Shown here piece by piece: positions 1 through 5,674 of a stretch of 5,674 bases of DNA. The DNA is taken from positions 1-5,674 of the forward strand of contig CAIUZX010000208.1 in NCBI GenBank assembly GCA_903903715.1, written 5' to 3'. Within the stretch, counting starts at the first letter, position 1. Every line of letters starts with the position of its first letter. This DNA is from an uncultured Caulobacterales bacterium. GTDB lineage: Bacteria > Pseudomonadota > Alphaproteobacteria > Caulobacterales > Caulobacteraceae. A program made the translations under genes and the position numbers. The notes beneath the pieces are model-generated. The model was not told where the DNA came from and did not search any database. It saw only the letters and a program-made list of their open reading frames with translations.

Positions 1-768
1 GAACGGCGTCCAGGCGAACAGGGCGATGGACTTGAGGTCCATGTGCCGCTCGGTGGCGAGATAGAGCGGGATCCACAGGTTGAAGGTCTGCCAGGCGGGC
101 TCGGCGAAGAAGCGCGGCACGGCCAGCGCCCAGTAGCGGCGCGAAGTCAGGATGCTCAGGGCGCGGACGGGCTTGGGCGGCTCCTTCTCAGCGGCGGCGG
201 GCGGGCTGCGATAGACCGCATACCAGAGCGCGGCCCAGACAAGGCCCAGGATCCCCGACACGACAAAGGCCGATCGCCAGCCATAGGCAAGCGTCAGGGC
301 GATGGTCATGGGCGGGGCGATCATGGCGCCCAGCGAGGTGCCTGCGTTGAACCAGCCGACGGCCTTGGACCGGTCCGCGCCGGTGAACCACTCGCTGACC
401 GCCTTCATGCCGGCGGGGATCGCGACGGCCTCGGTCGCGCCCAGCGCCCCGCGCAGCGCCATCAGCGCCCGCCAGCCCCCGGCCCCCGCATGGAAGATGC
501 CGACAATCGACCAGAGGGCGGCGAACAGGGCGAACCCGACGCGAAGGCCCAGCCGGTCGAGGATAAAGCCGCAGACCGGCTGCATCACCGTATAGGCGAC
601 CTGGAACGCCGCAGCGATGTAGCTGTATTCCTTCGCGCCGAAGTGGAAGGTCTGCTCGAGCTGCGGCGCCAGCAGCGCCAGGCTATTGCGCGACAGGTAG
701 TTGATCGCGGTGCCGAGGCTGACGAGCGCGACGACGCTCCACGCCCAGAGTCGTGAGGTCCGGTTCAA
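1..768 (-). CDS. exuT: ExuT-like MFS transporter (hexuronate-type), N-terminal 256 residues; 3' end outside window
   Basis: Inner-membrane major facilitator carrier, anion:cation symporter type, probably importing a hexuronate (galacturonate/glucuronate) or related sugar acid with protons. The reading frame is open to base 1 with no stop; family members are about 410-430 residues, so roughly 160-170 C-terminal residues are missing. Seen: TM1 ending in TAINYLSRN (20-28), YSYIAAAFQVAYTVMQPV (48-65), motif A GFILDRLGLRVGF (67-79), GATEAVAIPAGMKAVSEWF (110-128), NAGTSLGAMIAPP (141-153), a central loop rich in P/A/E/K (188-203), then PRFFAEPAWQTFNLWIPLYL (218-237). From memory, the order and wording of these blocks match E. 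coli ExuT (YTVMQPV, IPAG-K-SEWF, SIGAMIAPP, PRFLAEPAW), so family is confident; substrate is inferred. No ATG is available. TTG at 768 gives an N-terminus of normal family length; TTG at 813 and GTG at 846 are in-frame alternatives. Divergent from the TonB-dependent receptor. Confidence 0.85.
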   Translation of the reverse strand, partial: MNRTSRLWAWSVVALVSLGTAINYLSRNSLALLAPQLEQTFHFGAKEYSYIAAAFQVAYTVMQPVCGFILDRLGLRVGFALFAALWSIVGIFHAGAGGWRALMALRGALGATEAVAIPAGMKAVSEWFTGADRSKAVGWFNAGTSLGAMIAPPMTIALTLAYGWRSAFVVSGILGLVWAALWYAVYRSPPAAAEKEPPKPVRALSILTSRRYWALAVPRFFAEPAWQTFNLWIPLYLATERHMDLKSIALFAWTPF

Positions 769-778
769 GGTGCGGGCG

Positions 779-784
779 CCTTCC
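779..784 (-). promoter_or_regulatory. Candidate ribosome binding site GGAAGG for the TTG start at 768
   Basis: On the minus strand GGAAGG lies 10 nt before the TTG at 768, a slightly long but usable spacing. The competing TTG at 813 has AAGGA only 2 nt upstream, which is too close. GTG at 846 has no clear Shine-Dalgarno. This, together with N-terminal length, is why 768 is preferred. Confidence 0.45.
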
Positions 785-854
785 GTCGGCCCATCGTCTT
801 CATCACCGTTCAAATTCCTTGTCCAGCACGCCGGACAGGCTGGCACGCGGCGCT

Positions 855-883
855 TCGCTTGGCAAACGGACAGCCGATGTCAA
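855..883 (-). promoter_or_regulatory. Candidate leftward promoter for the MFS transporter
   Basis: A perfect -35 hexamer TTGACA lies on the minus strand at 883-878. Seventeen bases further is AAGCGA (860-855), a poor match to TATAAT, but -10 boxes in caulobacters are often degenerate. Transcription would begin near 845-850, which favours the TTG starts at 813 or 768 over the GTG at 846. Only the -35 is strong, so the call is tentative. Confidence 0.35.
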
Positions 884-980
884 CGCGGAGAGGTCGCAAA
901 AACAGTGTCATTTTCTCCACAACCCCGTCGATAAATGCGCAACACCCCCGTCCGCCTCCGCCATCGACGCGCCCTGCAAC

Positions 981-1009
981 TTGACACTCCCGTGACACGA
1001 TCCATTTTG
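981..1009 (+). promoter_or_regulatory. Candidate rightward promoter for the TonB-dependent receptor
   Basis: TTGACA at 981-986 is a perfect sigma-70-type -35. A 17-nt spacer leads to ATTTTG (1004-1009), a weak -10. TGACAC is repeated directly at 982-987 and 993-998, exactly 11 bp apart (about one helical turn), so the second copy in the spacer could be an operator half-site. A start near 1015 would give a leader of about 85 nt before ATG 1101. Confidence 0.4.
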
Positions 1010-1030
1010 CTCTCAGAGGGGCGCATTCGA

Positions 1031-1043
1031 ATCTGTGACAGAT
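1031..1043. promoter_or_regulatory. Perfect 13-nt inverted repeat ATCTGT-G-ACAGAT in receptor leader; possible operator
   Basis: Six-base arms match perfectly around one central G. The site lies about 60 bp before the receptor start codon and just downstream of the predicted transcription start, where a repressor would block elongation. A one-base loop is too tight for an RNA hairpin, so a DNA-binding dimer is the better reading. The regulator is not in the window and I do not recognise the motif. A 13-bp palindrome can also occur by chance. Confidence 0.35.
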
Positions 1044-1084
1044 GCAGATCGATTTCACGACGCCTCGAAGACTTCAAGAACAGC

Positions 1085-1091
1085 GGGAAGG
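1085..1091 (+). promoter_or_regulatory. Ribosome binding site GGGAAGG deciding the receptor start
   Basis: GGGAAGG stands 9 nt before ATG 1101. The frame stays open upstream to a GTG at 1035, but that codon has no well-placed Shine-Dalgarno, and the extra 22 residues are polar and would bury the signal peptide. Start at 1101 is therefore chosen. Confidence 0.75.
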
Positions 1092-1100
1092 TTTACTGAC

Positions 1101-3491
1101 ATGAAGAACACGTTGCATCGCGGGCTCTGGCTTGCGGCGGCGTCGACCGCGGTGCTGGCCACGTCGCCGGCTCTGGCCGCTGCGTCGAACGACACGGTCG
1201 CCGAGGTGATCGTGACCGCCCAGAAGCGTTCGGAAAACCTGCAGAAGGTGCCGCTGGGCGTCAGCGTCGCCAGCCAGGAGCTGCTCCGCGACAACGCCAT
1301 CGGCAATGCGGAGTCCCTCGGACAGGTGATCCCGTCGCTGACCTTCAAGAAGGGCACGGCCAACGTGAACTCGACCCTGTCGGTGCGCGGCATCGGCACG
1401 CAGTCGTTCTCTTCGGGCGCCGAGCCCAGCGTGTCGACCGTGGTCGACGGCGTGGTCTACGGCCGCTCCGGCATGGCTGTGCAGGAGTTCACGGACCTTG
1501 AGCGCATCGAAGTTCTGCGCGGCCCCCAGGGCACCCTGTTCGGCAAGAACTCGTCCGCGGGCGTGGTGAACATTATTACCAAGGGCCCCACCAAGTCGCT
1601 CGCTGGCGACGTCTCGGTCGCGGGCTTTGACGGCGGTGAATTCCGCGGCGACTTCAACCTCTCGGGTCCGATCAGCGACACGATGGGCTTCGCCATCTCC
1701 GGCGTCGCCGGCGACTTCAAGGGCAACATCTACAATGCCTTCACCAAGAAGTGGACCAACGGCTATCAACACTCGGGCCTGCGTGCGGCGCTGACCGACC
1801 AGATCACGCCGAACCTGCTCGTCACGCTGCACGCGGACTATGTGAAGTCGAACGACAACTGCTGCGCCGACGTGCTCGGAACCTATGTGACGGGCCCGAA
1901 CCCGACGCCGATCAACAACGTCTTGGCGCCGTCCATCCTGCCGGTCACCGCCTATTACGGCTCCAAGCAGGTCTATGACGACCTGACCCCCGGCACCGTC
2001 GACGGCAACGGCGGCCTGTCCGCTCAGATCGACTATGACGTGAAGGGCTTTCGCATCACCTCGATCACGGCCTGGCGCGACTGGCGCAACAAGCAGATCC
2101 GCGACGGGGACTTCCACGCGACCTACGGCAACTACGCCAACTCGATTGACGTGGCTGACCGCGACTACGGCGCGCTGAACTACAATCAGTACAGCCAGGA
2201 GTTCCGCATCGCGACGACAGAGCCCGGCAAGCTGCAATACGTTGTCGGCGCGTTCTTCTGGTACACGCACGAAAATGACTGGTTCAACCGTTTCGTTGAC
2301 CAGTGCACGGCCTCCACCTCAGCGGTCGACGCCAGCGGCTTCAAGCCCTGCACGGCTGCGACGGGCACGGTGATCCATGCGCAGGGCCCGGCGGCTTGGC
2401 GTACGGCGTTTGAAAACCAGGCTCTCTTCGGTGAGGCGACATATGAGGTCAACGACAAGCTGAAACTGATCGGCGGCCTGCGCTTCAGCCATGACACGGT
2501 TCGCTACTCGCTGACCCGCAACTCCTATACGGCGGGCAGCCTGCCGGTGAACCCCTCGGGCATCCAGCCGTCGTTCCACGGCGCGGAAAAGGCCGACAAG
2601 ACCGGCGTCTCCGGCAAGCTGGGCGCCGAGTATCAGCTGACCCCGGATCACCTGCTCTATGCGACCTATTCCCGCGGGTACAAGGGGCCTTCGCTGAACG
2701 ACTTCTACAGTGAAAACCTGATCAACATGGGCACGATCGCGCCGGAAACTTCGAACGCCTATGAAATCGGCGCAAAGAACCAGTACTTCGGTCATCGCCT
2801 GACCATCAACGCGGACGTATTCTGGGAAGACTTCTCGCACTTCCAGGCCAACACCTTCGTGCTGCAGGGCACCTCGACGACGGTCACCCTCGGCGACGCG
2901 GGCGATGTGCGGGCGCGGGGCGCTGAGTTCGACGTGTCCTGGAAGGCGACGTCGGATCTGACCCTCAGCGGCGGCTACACCTATGACGACGCCACGATCG
3001 TGACCTACAACTGCACGGCGGCGCAGACGGCCTACACGAACACGCCGACCTCGGGGAACCAGCTGAACCTCGCCAAGTGCCTTGCGCACAACGGTAAGCC
3101 GCTGCCCTTCGCGCCGAAGAACAAGTTCAACATCACAGGCGTCTACAACGCGCCGCTGCCGCAGTCGGTTCCCTTCGACCTGCGGATTGCGACGACCTAC
3201 AGCTACACCAGCACGATCAACTTCGACATCGACCAGTCGAGCCTGGCCCGCCAGCCCTCCTACGGCCTGTGGGATCTGACGGCGACCTTCGCGACGAAGG
3301 ACGGCCGTTATCGTCTGGCCATCATCGGCAAGAACCTGACGGACAAGTACTACACGACCTTCGTGACACCGGGTGGCGCAGGTCCCGCAGCGGGTACGTT
3401 GGCGCCCTTGCAGGCCGGGTCCTTCACCCGTCTGCAGGTGCCGCGCGACGCCCAGTCCTACTGGGGCGCAAAGCTGACCGCCAGCTTCTGA
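1101..3491 (+). CDS. TonB-dependent outer-membrane receptor, substrate unknown
   Basis: A 796-residue ligand-gated porin driven by TonB-ExbB-ExbD, complete from signal peptide to final aromatic residue. Residues 1-26 form a Sec signal peptide (K/R n-region, LWLAAASTAVLA core, cleavage after ALA). The TonB box is VAEVIVTA (33-40), followed by QKRSENLQKVPLGVSV. The plug runs to about 165 and contains LSVRGIGT, VSTVVDGVVYGR and LERIEVLRGPQGTLFGKNSSAGVVNIITKGP-type blocks. The barrel fills the rest, with YATYSRGYKG (520-529), RARGAEFDVSW (604-614), IIGKNLTDKYY (741-751) and terminal KLTASF ending in F for BAM recognition. Six cysteines sit in likely extracellular loops: 254/255, 402 and 417, 638 and 660. 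There is no N-terminal signalling (FecA-type sensor) extension. This is the broad sphingomonad/caulobacter receptor class whose ligands range from siderophores to sugars and aromatics. The divergent ExuT-like carrier hints at a carbohydrate, but no iron or sugar enzyme lies beside it. Confidence 0.93.
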   Translation: MKNTLHRGLWLAAASTAVLATSPALAAASNDTVAEVIVTAQKRSENLQKVPLGVSVASQELLRDNAIGNAESLGQVIPSLTFKKGTANVNSTLSVRGIGTQSFSSGAEPSVSTVVDGVVYGRSGMAVQEFTDLERIEVLRGPQGTLFGKNSSAGVVNIITKGPTKSLAGDVSVAGFDGGEFRGDFNLSGPISDTMGFAISGVAGDFKGNIYNAFTKKWTNGYQHSGLRAALTDQITPNLLVTLHADYVKSNDNCCADVLGTYVTGPNPTPINNVLAPSILPVTAYYGSKQVYDDLTPGTVDGNGGLSAQIDYDVKGFRITSITAWRDWRNKQIRDGDFHATYGNYANSIDVADRDYGALNYNQYSQEFRIATTEPGKLQYVVGAFFWYTHENDWFNRFVDQCTASTSAVDASGFKPCTAATGTVIHAQGPAAWRTAFENQALFGEATYEVNDKLKLIGGLRFSHDTVRYSLTRNSYTAGSLPVNPSGIQPSFHGAEKADKTGVSGKLGAEYQLTPDHLLYATYSRGYKGPSLNDFYSENLINMGTIAPETSNAYEIGAKNQYFGHRLTINADVFWEDFSHFQANTFVLQGTSTTVTLGDAGDVRARGAEFDVSWKATSDLTLSGGYTYDDATIVTYNCTAAQTAYTNTPTSGNQLNLAKCLAHNGKPLPFAPKNKFNITGVYNAPLPQSVPFDLRIATTYSYTSTINFDIDQSSLARQPSYGLWDLTATFATKDGRYRLAIIGKNLTDKYYTTFVTPGGAGPAAGTLAPLQAGSFTRLQVPRDAQSYWGAKLTASF

Positions 3492-3502
3492 TCACGGCAA
3501 AG

Positions 3503-3541
3503 AAAAACCCCGCCTGACGGATCCGTCAGGCGGGGCTTTTT
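3503..3541. terminator. Bidirectional intrinsic terminator with perfect 28-nt palindrome
   Basis: Bases 3508-3535 are a perfect palindrome centred on GGATCC, with arms CCCCGCCTGACG and CGTCAGGCGGGG. It is preceded by AAAAA (3503-3507) and followed by C then TTTTT (3537-3541). Read rightward the GC-rich stem ends in a U-tract 17 nt after the receptor stop. Read leftward the A-tract becomes a U-tract directly after the stem. It can therefore stop both the receptor transcript and the convergent aminotransferase transcript. Confidence 0.93.
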
Positions 3542-3550
3542 GAAAATCTT

Positions 3551-3587
3551 GGGCCGCTCCGGATCATCGGAGCGGTCCATTTTCGTT
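3551..3587. terminator. Second hairpin between convergent genes, probably auxiliary terminator
   Basis: Arms 3551-3561 (GGGCCGCTCCG) and 3568-3578 (CGGAGCGGTCC) pair over 11 positions with one G-U pair and a 6-nt loop GATCAT. Rightward it is followed by ATTTTCGTTT; leftward by AAGATTTTC. Both U-tracts are interrupted, so it is weaker than the neighbouring palindrome. It lies 32 bp past the aminotransferase stop and would be met first by that transcript. Confidence 0.65.
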
Positions 3588-3610
3588 TCAGATCGTAGAG
3601 CCGTTCAGGC

Positions 3611-4774
3611 TCAGCTCATAATCGCATCAAGGGCGGCGCTGAAGGCGATCATGTCGTCCTTCGATCCCACCGTGACCCGAGAGACGGTCGGCCAGATCGG
3701 CCAGGACCGGCCGATTTCCACACTCTTTCCGCGGAAGGCGACTTGCATGTCCTTGGCCGGCTTGGTCTTCCAGTCGATCATGAACATGTTGGCGTTGGTC
3801 GGCACGTAGGTGAGCTTGTGCTTCTTCAGGGCCTCGAAGGCGATGGCCCGGTTGGCGCGCATCTCTTCGCGACGCGCGGCGATCAGGTCCTTGGCTGTGA
3901 GGCTCGCGGTCGCGCAGGCGAGCGACGGAAGCGGCAGGGCGCCTGACTGCATGCCGCCGTCATAGCGCATCATCTTGGTCAGCACGTCCGGACGCGCCAT
4001 GATGTAGCCCATCCGCATGCCGGCCATCCCGAAGATCTTCGAGAAGGTGCGCATGACAATCACGTCCTTGCCGGCCGCAGCGAGATAGGAGGCGGTCGGC
4101 ACGTCGGCGAAGTGGGTGTAGGCCTCGTCCACCAGCACCATGGAGCCAGCGGGCTTGTTGGCCACCAGCCACTCGATGTCGGCCAGAGGCGTCACCGAGC
4201 CCGTCGGGTTGTTCGGGGTGCAGATGTAGTAGAGCCCGGCGTTCGGATTGGCGGCCAGCATCGCCTTGACGTCGTGCGTATAGTCCTTGGTCAGCGGCAC
4301 GCGGGCCACCGGCGCGCCGAGCCATTCCGCCGTGCGACCGGCGAGCTCGAAGGTCGGATCGGCGGTCACGAGGCCGCGGGTCGGCGAGCAGTAGGACACA
4401 ACTGAACGGGACAACGGATCGCTCGAGCCCGGCCAGGGAGCGACATAGTCAGCCGGAACGCCTTCGATGGCCGAGACGGTGCGGCGGAAGTCGCCGTGTT
4501 CGTCATGCGGGGAATAGCGGTTGCTCGACGCGATCATTGCCGCCGCAGCGGCCTGACCGGGGGCGAGCGGGCCGGTCCAGCACTCGTTGGCGCCGATGCG
4601 CACTTTAGCCGACGGGGCCGCGTCAGGGTGTCCAGCGGAGGCGAAAGCGGGCGTGCCACGGCTGGCGGCCAGCATGCCCACGCCGAACACGGTCGCGATC
4701 CCCGCCAGTTGTCGGCGTGAATACCCGCGGTGCAGCAGGTCGTCCTTGGCTTCTTCGCTCAAGAGTTTCGTCAT
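3611..4774 (-). CDS. Tat-exported HisC-like PLP-dependent aminotransferase
   Basis: A 387-residue fold-type-I aminotransferase of the class I/II, histidinol-phosphate-aminotransferase-like branch. It should swap an amino group between an amino acid and a 2-oxo acid using pyridoxal phosphate. Seen: N-terminal YSRRQLAG (18-25) with twin Arg20-Arg21, a weakly hydrophobic core (22-38) and PAFASA before a likely cleavage near 47, which is a Tat signal. Catalytic blocks follow: ANECWTGP (62-69), NRY (85-87), GSSDPL (116-121), TPNNPTGS (186-193), DEAY (216-219) with Asp for the pyridine nitrogen, and SKIFGMAGMRMGY (245-257) with Schiff-base Lys246 and phosphate-binding Arg254. SRVTVGS (365-371) supplies Arg366, the expected carboxylate clamp. 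All core residues are present, so an active enzyme is likely. Mature length (about 340) fits HisC. Export argues against a role in histidine synthesis; the substrate is unknown. Tat export of folded PLP enzymes has precedent in Pseudomonas PvdN. ATG at 4774 keeps the whole signal and has a good ribosome site. It follows the TauE-like gene by 69 bp, probably in one operon. Confidence 0.88.
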   Translation of the reverse strand: MTKLLSEEAKDDLLHRGYSRRQLAGIATVFGVGMLAASRGTPAFASAGHPDAAPSAKVRIGANECWTGPLAPGQAAAAAMIASSNRYSPHDEHGDFRRTVSAIEGVPADYVAPWPGSSDPLSRSVVSYCSPTRGLVTADPTFELAGRTAEWLGAPVARVPLTKDYTHDVKAMLAANPNAGLYYICTPNNPTGSVTPLADIEWLVANKPAGSMVLVDEAYTHFADVPTASYLAAAGKDVIVMRTFSKIFGMAGMRMGYIMARPDVLTKMMRYDGGMQSGALPLPSLACATASLTAKDLIAARREEMRANRAIAFEALKKHKLTYVPTNANMFMIDWKTKPAKDMQVAFRGKSVEIGRSWPIWPTVSRVTVGSKDDMIAFSAALDAIMS

Positions 4775-4782
4775 TGCAGCAG

Positions 4783-4788
4783 TCTCCC
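4783..4788 (-). promoter_or_regulatory. Ribosome binding site GGGAGA for the aminotransferase
   Basis: On the minus strand GGGAGA precedes ATG 4774 by 8 nt. The 69-bp gap to the permease stop shows no clear terminator (only a 4-bp stem around CGGAAAGTTCCG at 4830-4841) and no convincing promoter, in keeping with read-through from the permease gene. Confidence 0.65.
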
Positions 4789-4843
4789 GTCTTTGTGGTG
4801 TTTCGAGTTGAGCATTGCGCCCCGGCGCACGGAAAGTTCCGGG

Positions 4844-5659
4844 TCAGATCTTCATGGCGTTCTTGAACATCAGGGCGGAGATGAAGATGAGATAGAGGCC
4901 AAAGCTCCGCTTCAGGACCGGCGACGGCAGGCTGTGCGCCGCCGCGACGCCCAAGGGCGCCGTCAGCACGGACATGGAGGCGACAGCGATGGCGGCGGGC
5001 AGGTTCACAAAGCCGAGGGATCCCCAGGGGAGACCGCCCTCCTTGAAGCCGATGATCGCGAACCCGATGGCGCTGGGGATGGCGATTAAGGTGCCGACGC
5101 CGGACGCTGTGGCGACCGCCTTGTGGATCGACCGGCCGCACAGGGTCATGACCATGATCGCGATGGTTCCACCACCGATGCCGAGCAGCGACGAGAAGGC
5201 GCCGAGGCCTCCCGCAATACCCACCCGCATCGCGCCGGACGGCATGTGATCGGTCAGCACACGGTCGCCGAGCTTGGGCACGAGGAAGTTGATGGACATC
5301 AGCATCACGCCGCCTGCGAAGATGAGGGTCAGCACCTTGCCGTCGACGTGACCGGCGAGCAGCACGCCGACCCCGTCGCCCAGGACGATCCAGGGCGCCC
5401 AGCTCTTCAGCACCTCGAAGTCCACAGCCCCGCGCTTGGCGTGAGACCGGACCGAGCGGATGGAGGTCACGATGATGGTGGCGGCGGAGGTGCCGATGGC
5501 GATGTGCGCGTATTGGGCGTGATCGCCCCCGAGCAGCGGCAGGACAATGAACAGGGCCGGAACCACGATGAACCCGCCGCCGATGCCGAAGATGCCGGCG
5601 GCGAACCCGGCCAGCAGACCGGCCGCCAGCATGGCGACGAGGGGCGTCAGCCACCCCAT
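4844..5659 (-). CDS. TauE/SafE-family membrane permease (sulfite/organic anion exporter family)
   Basis: A 271-residue polytopic inner-membrane protein of the TauE/SafE family (Pfam PF01925). Known members export sulfite, sulfoacetate or similar small anions; many others have no known substrate. The family's internal duplication is visible: GIFGIGGGFIVVPALF (22-37) in the first half and LLGIGGGTIAIMVMTLCG (158-175) in the second. About eight hydrophobic segments can be seen, for example 5-26, 28-44, 52-68, 88-103, 107-126, 144-172, 185-204 and 216-238, with a final helix at 252-266. The basic stretch RSVRSHAKRGA (68-78) is a typical cytoplasmic loop. The length is at the usual size for the family. 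ATG 5659 is the only ATG visible at this end; the frame stays open to the window edge and the upstream ribosome site is poor, so a start just outside is possible. It leads a probable two-gene operon with the exported aminotransferase. Confidence 0.87.
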   Translation of the reverse strand: MGWLTPLVAMLAAGLLAGFAAGIFGIGGGFIVVPALFIVLPLLGGDHAQYAHIAIGTSAATIIVTSIRSVRSHAKRGAVDFEVLKSWAPWIVLGDGVGVLLAGHVDGKVLTLIFAGGVMLMSINFLVPKLGDRVLTDHMPSGAMRVGIAGGLGAFSSLLGIGGGTIAIMVMTLCGRSIHKAVATASGVGTLIAIPSAIGFAIIGFKEGGLPWGSLGFVNLPAAIAVASMSVLTAPLGVAAAHSLPSPVLKRSFGLYLIFISALMFKNAMKI

Positions 5660-5674
5660 GACGCCGTTGGCGCC

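Larger units (their letters stand above)
769..1100. other. Divergent intergenic region between MFS transporter and TonB-dependent receptor
   Basis: 332 bp with no convincing protein gene. Frames in this stretch are short, overlap each other and have no good start site. The region must hold the promoters of both flanking genes. It is locally richer in A+T than the genes (for example around 896-935) and contains TGACA six times counting both strands: as TGTCA at 878-882 and 906-910, and as TGACA at 982-986, 993-997, 1036-1040 and 1097-1101 (the last includes the A of the receptor ATG). The copies on the MFS side all face left and those on the receptor side all face right. Some may simply be -35 elements. 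Confidence 0.75.

Noticed and set aside
43..756. 237-codon plus-strand frame at the left end
   Set aside because: Antisense to the MFS transporter, whose minus-strand translation matches ExuT-like motifs over its full length; this frame is low-complexity G/R/P/D-rich.
913..921. DnaA-box-like TTCTCCACA
   Set aside because: One mismatch at a conserved position, a single copy, and no other sign of a replication origin.
1035..1100. GTG at 1035 as the receptor start
   Set aside because: It adds 22 polar residues ahead of a normal signal peptide and lacks a well-placed ribosome site, whereas ATG 1101 has GGGAAGG 9 nt upstream.
1074..2270. Long 398-codon open frame on the minus strand opposite the receptor gene
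   Set aside because: It lies wholly antisense to a clear receptor gene, is dominated by R, V, A, G and D as expected from a GC-rich complementary frame, has no domain motif and no ribosome site.
2319..3089. 256-codon minus-strand frame opposite the receptor
   Set aside because: Same arginine/valine-rich shadow composition, no recognisable family, fully inside the receptor gene.
3960..4325. 121-codon minus-strand frame inside the aminotransferase
   Set aside because: Frame-shifted shadow of the aminotransferase; the real frame carries the conserved NNPTG, DEAY and SK motifs across the same bases.
3611..4774. Naming the aminotransferase hisC
   Set aside because: The resemblance is to the family fold only. 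A Tat signal, altered pocket motifs and absence of other his genes nearby argue against a histidine-biosynthesis assignment.
4623..5654. 343-codon minus-strand frame overlapping the permease and the aminotransferase start
   Set aside because: It is the same strand in another frame. Its product is arginine- and histidine-rich, without hydrophobic segments, while the overlapping frames give textbook TauE/SafE and Tat-aminotransferase sequences.

Overview
The window looks like chromosomal DNA of a high-G+C alphaproteobacterium, most likely of the Caulobacterales/sphingomonad type. The base composition (clearly GC-rich, codons strongly G/C at third positions), the sphingomonad/caulobacter style of TonB-dependent receptor, and the lack of clear E. 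coli-type -10 boxes all point that way. The genus cannot be fixed from the sequence. No RNA gene, insertion sequence, CRISPR array, phage gene or origin is visible.

Layout: (1) 1-768, minus strand, is the N-terminal 256 residues of an ExuT-like hexuronate-type MFS transporter, cut by the left edge. It has no ATG start and probably begins at TTG. (2) 769-1100 is a divergent intergenic region with candidate promoters facing both ways, several copies of TGACA, and a perfect 13-nt inverted repeat in the putative leader of the next gene. (3) 1101-3491, plus strand, is a complete 796-residue TonB-dependent outer-membrane receptor with signal peptide, TonB box, plug and barrel. (4) 3492-3610 is a convergent intergenic region holding a perfect 28-nt palindrome flanked by an A-tract and a T-tract (bidirectional terminator) and a second hairpin. 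(5) 3611-4774, minus strand, is a HisC-like fold-type-I PLP aminotransferase that carries a twin-arginine (Tat) signal. (6) 4844-5659, minus strand, is a TauE/SafE-family membrane permease, 69 bp upstream of the aminotransferase and probably co-transcribed with it.

How they may work together: the receptor would bring a scarce or bulky ligand across the outer membrane, and the divergent MFS carrier would take a sugar acid or similar organic anion across the inner membrane. Sharing one intergenic region suggests, but does not prove, co-regulation. The TauE-like permease and exported aminotransferase form a separate leftward unit. A Tat signal means the aminotransferase would load PLP in the cytoplasm and act in the periplasm, so it is unlikely to be the histidine-biosynthesis enzyme it resembles. 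That permease/exported-aminotransferase pair is the least ordinary part of the window. Its substrate is not evident.
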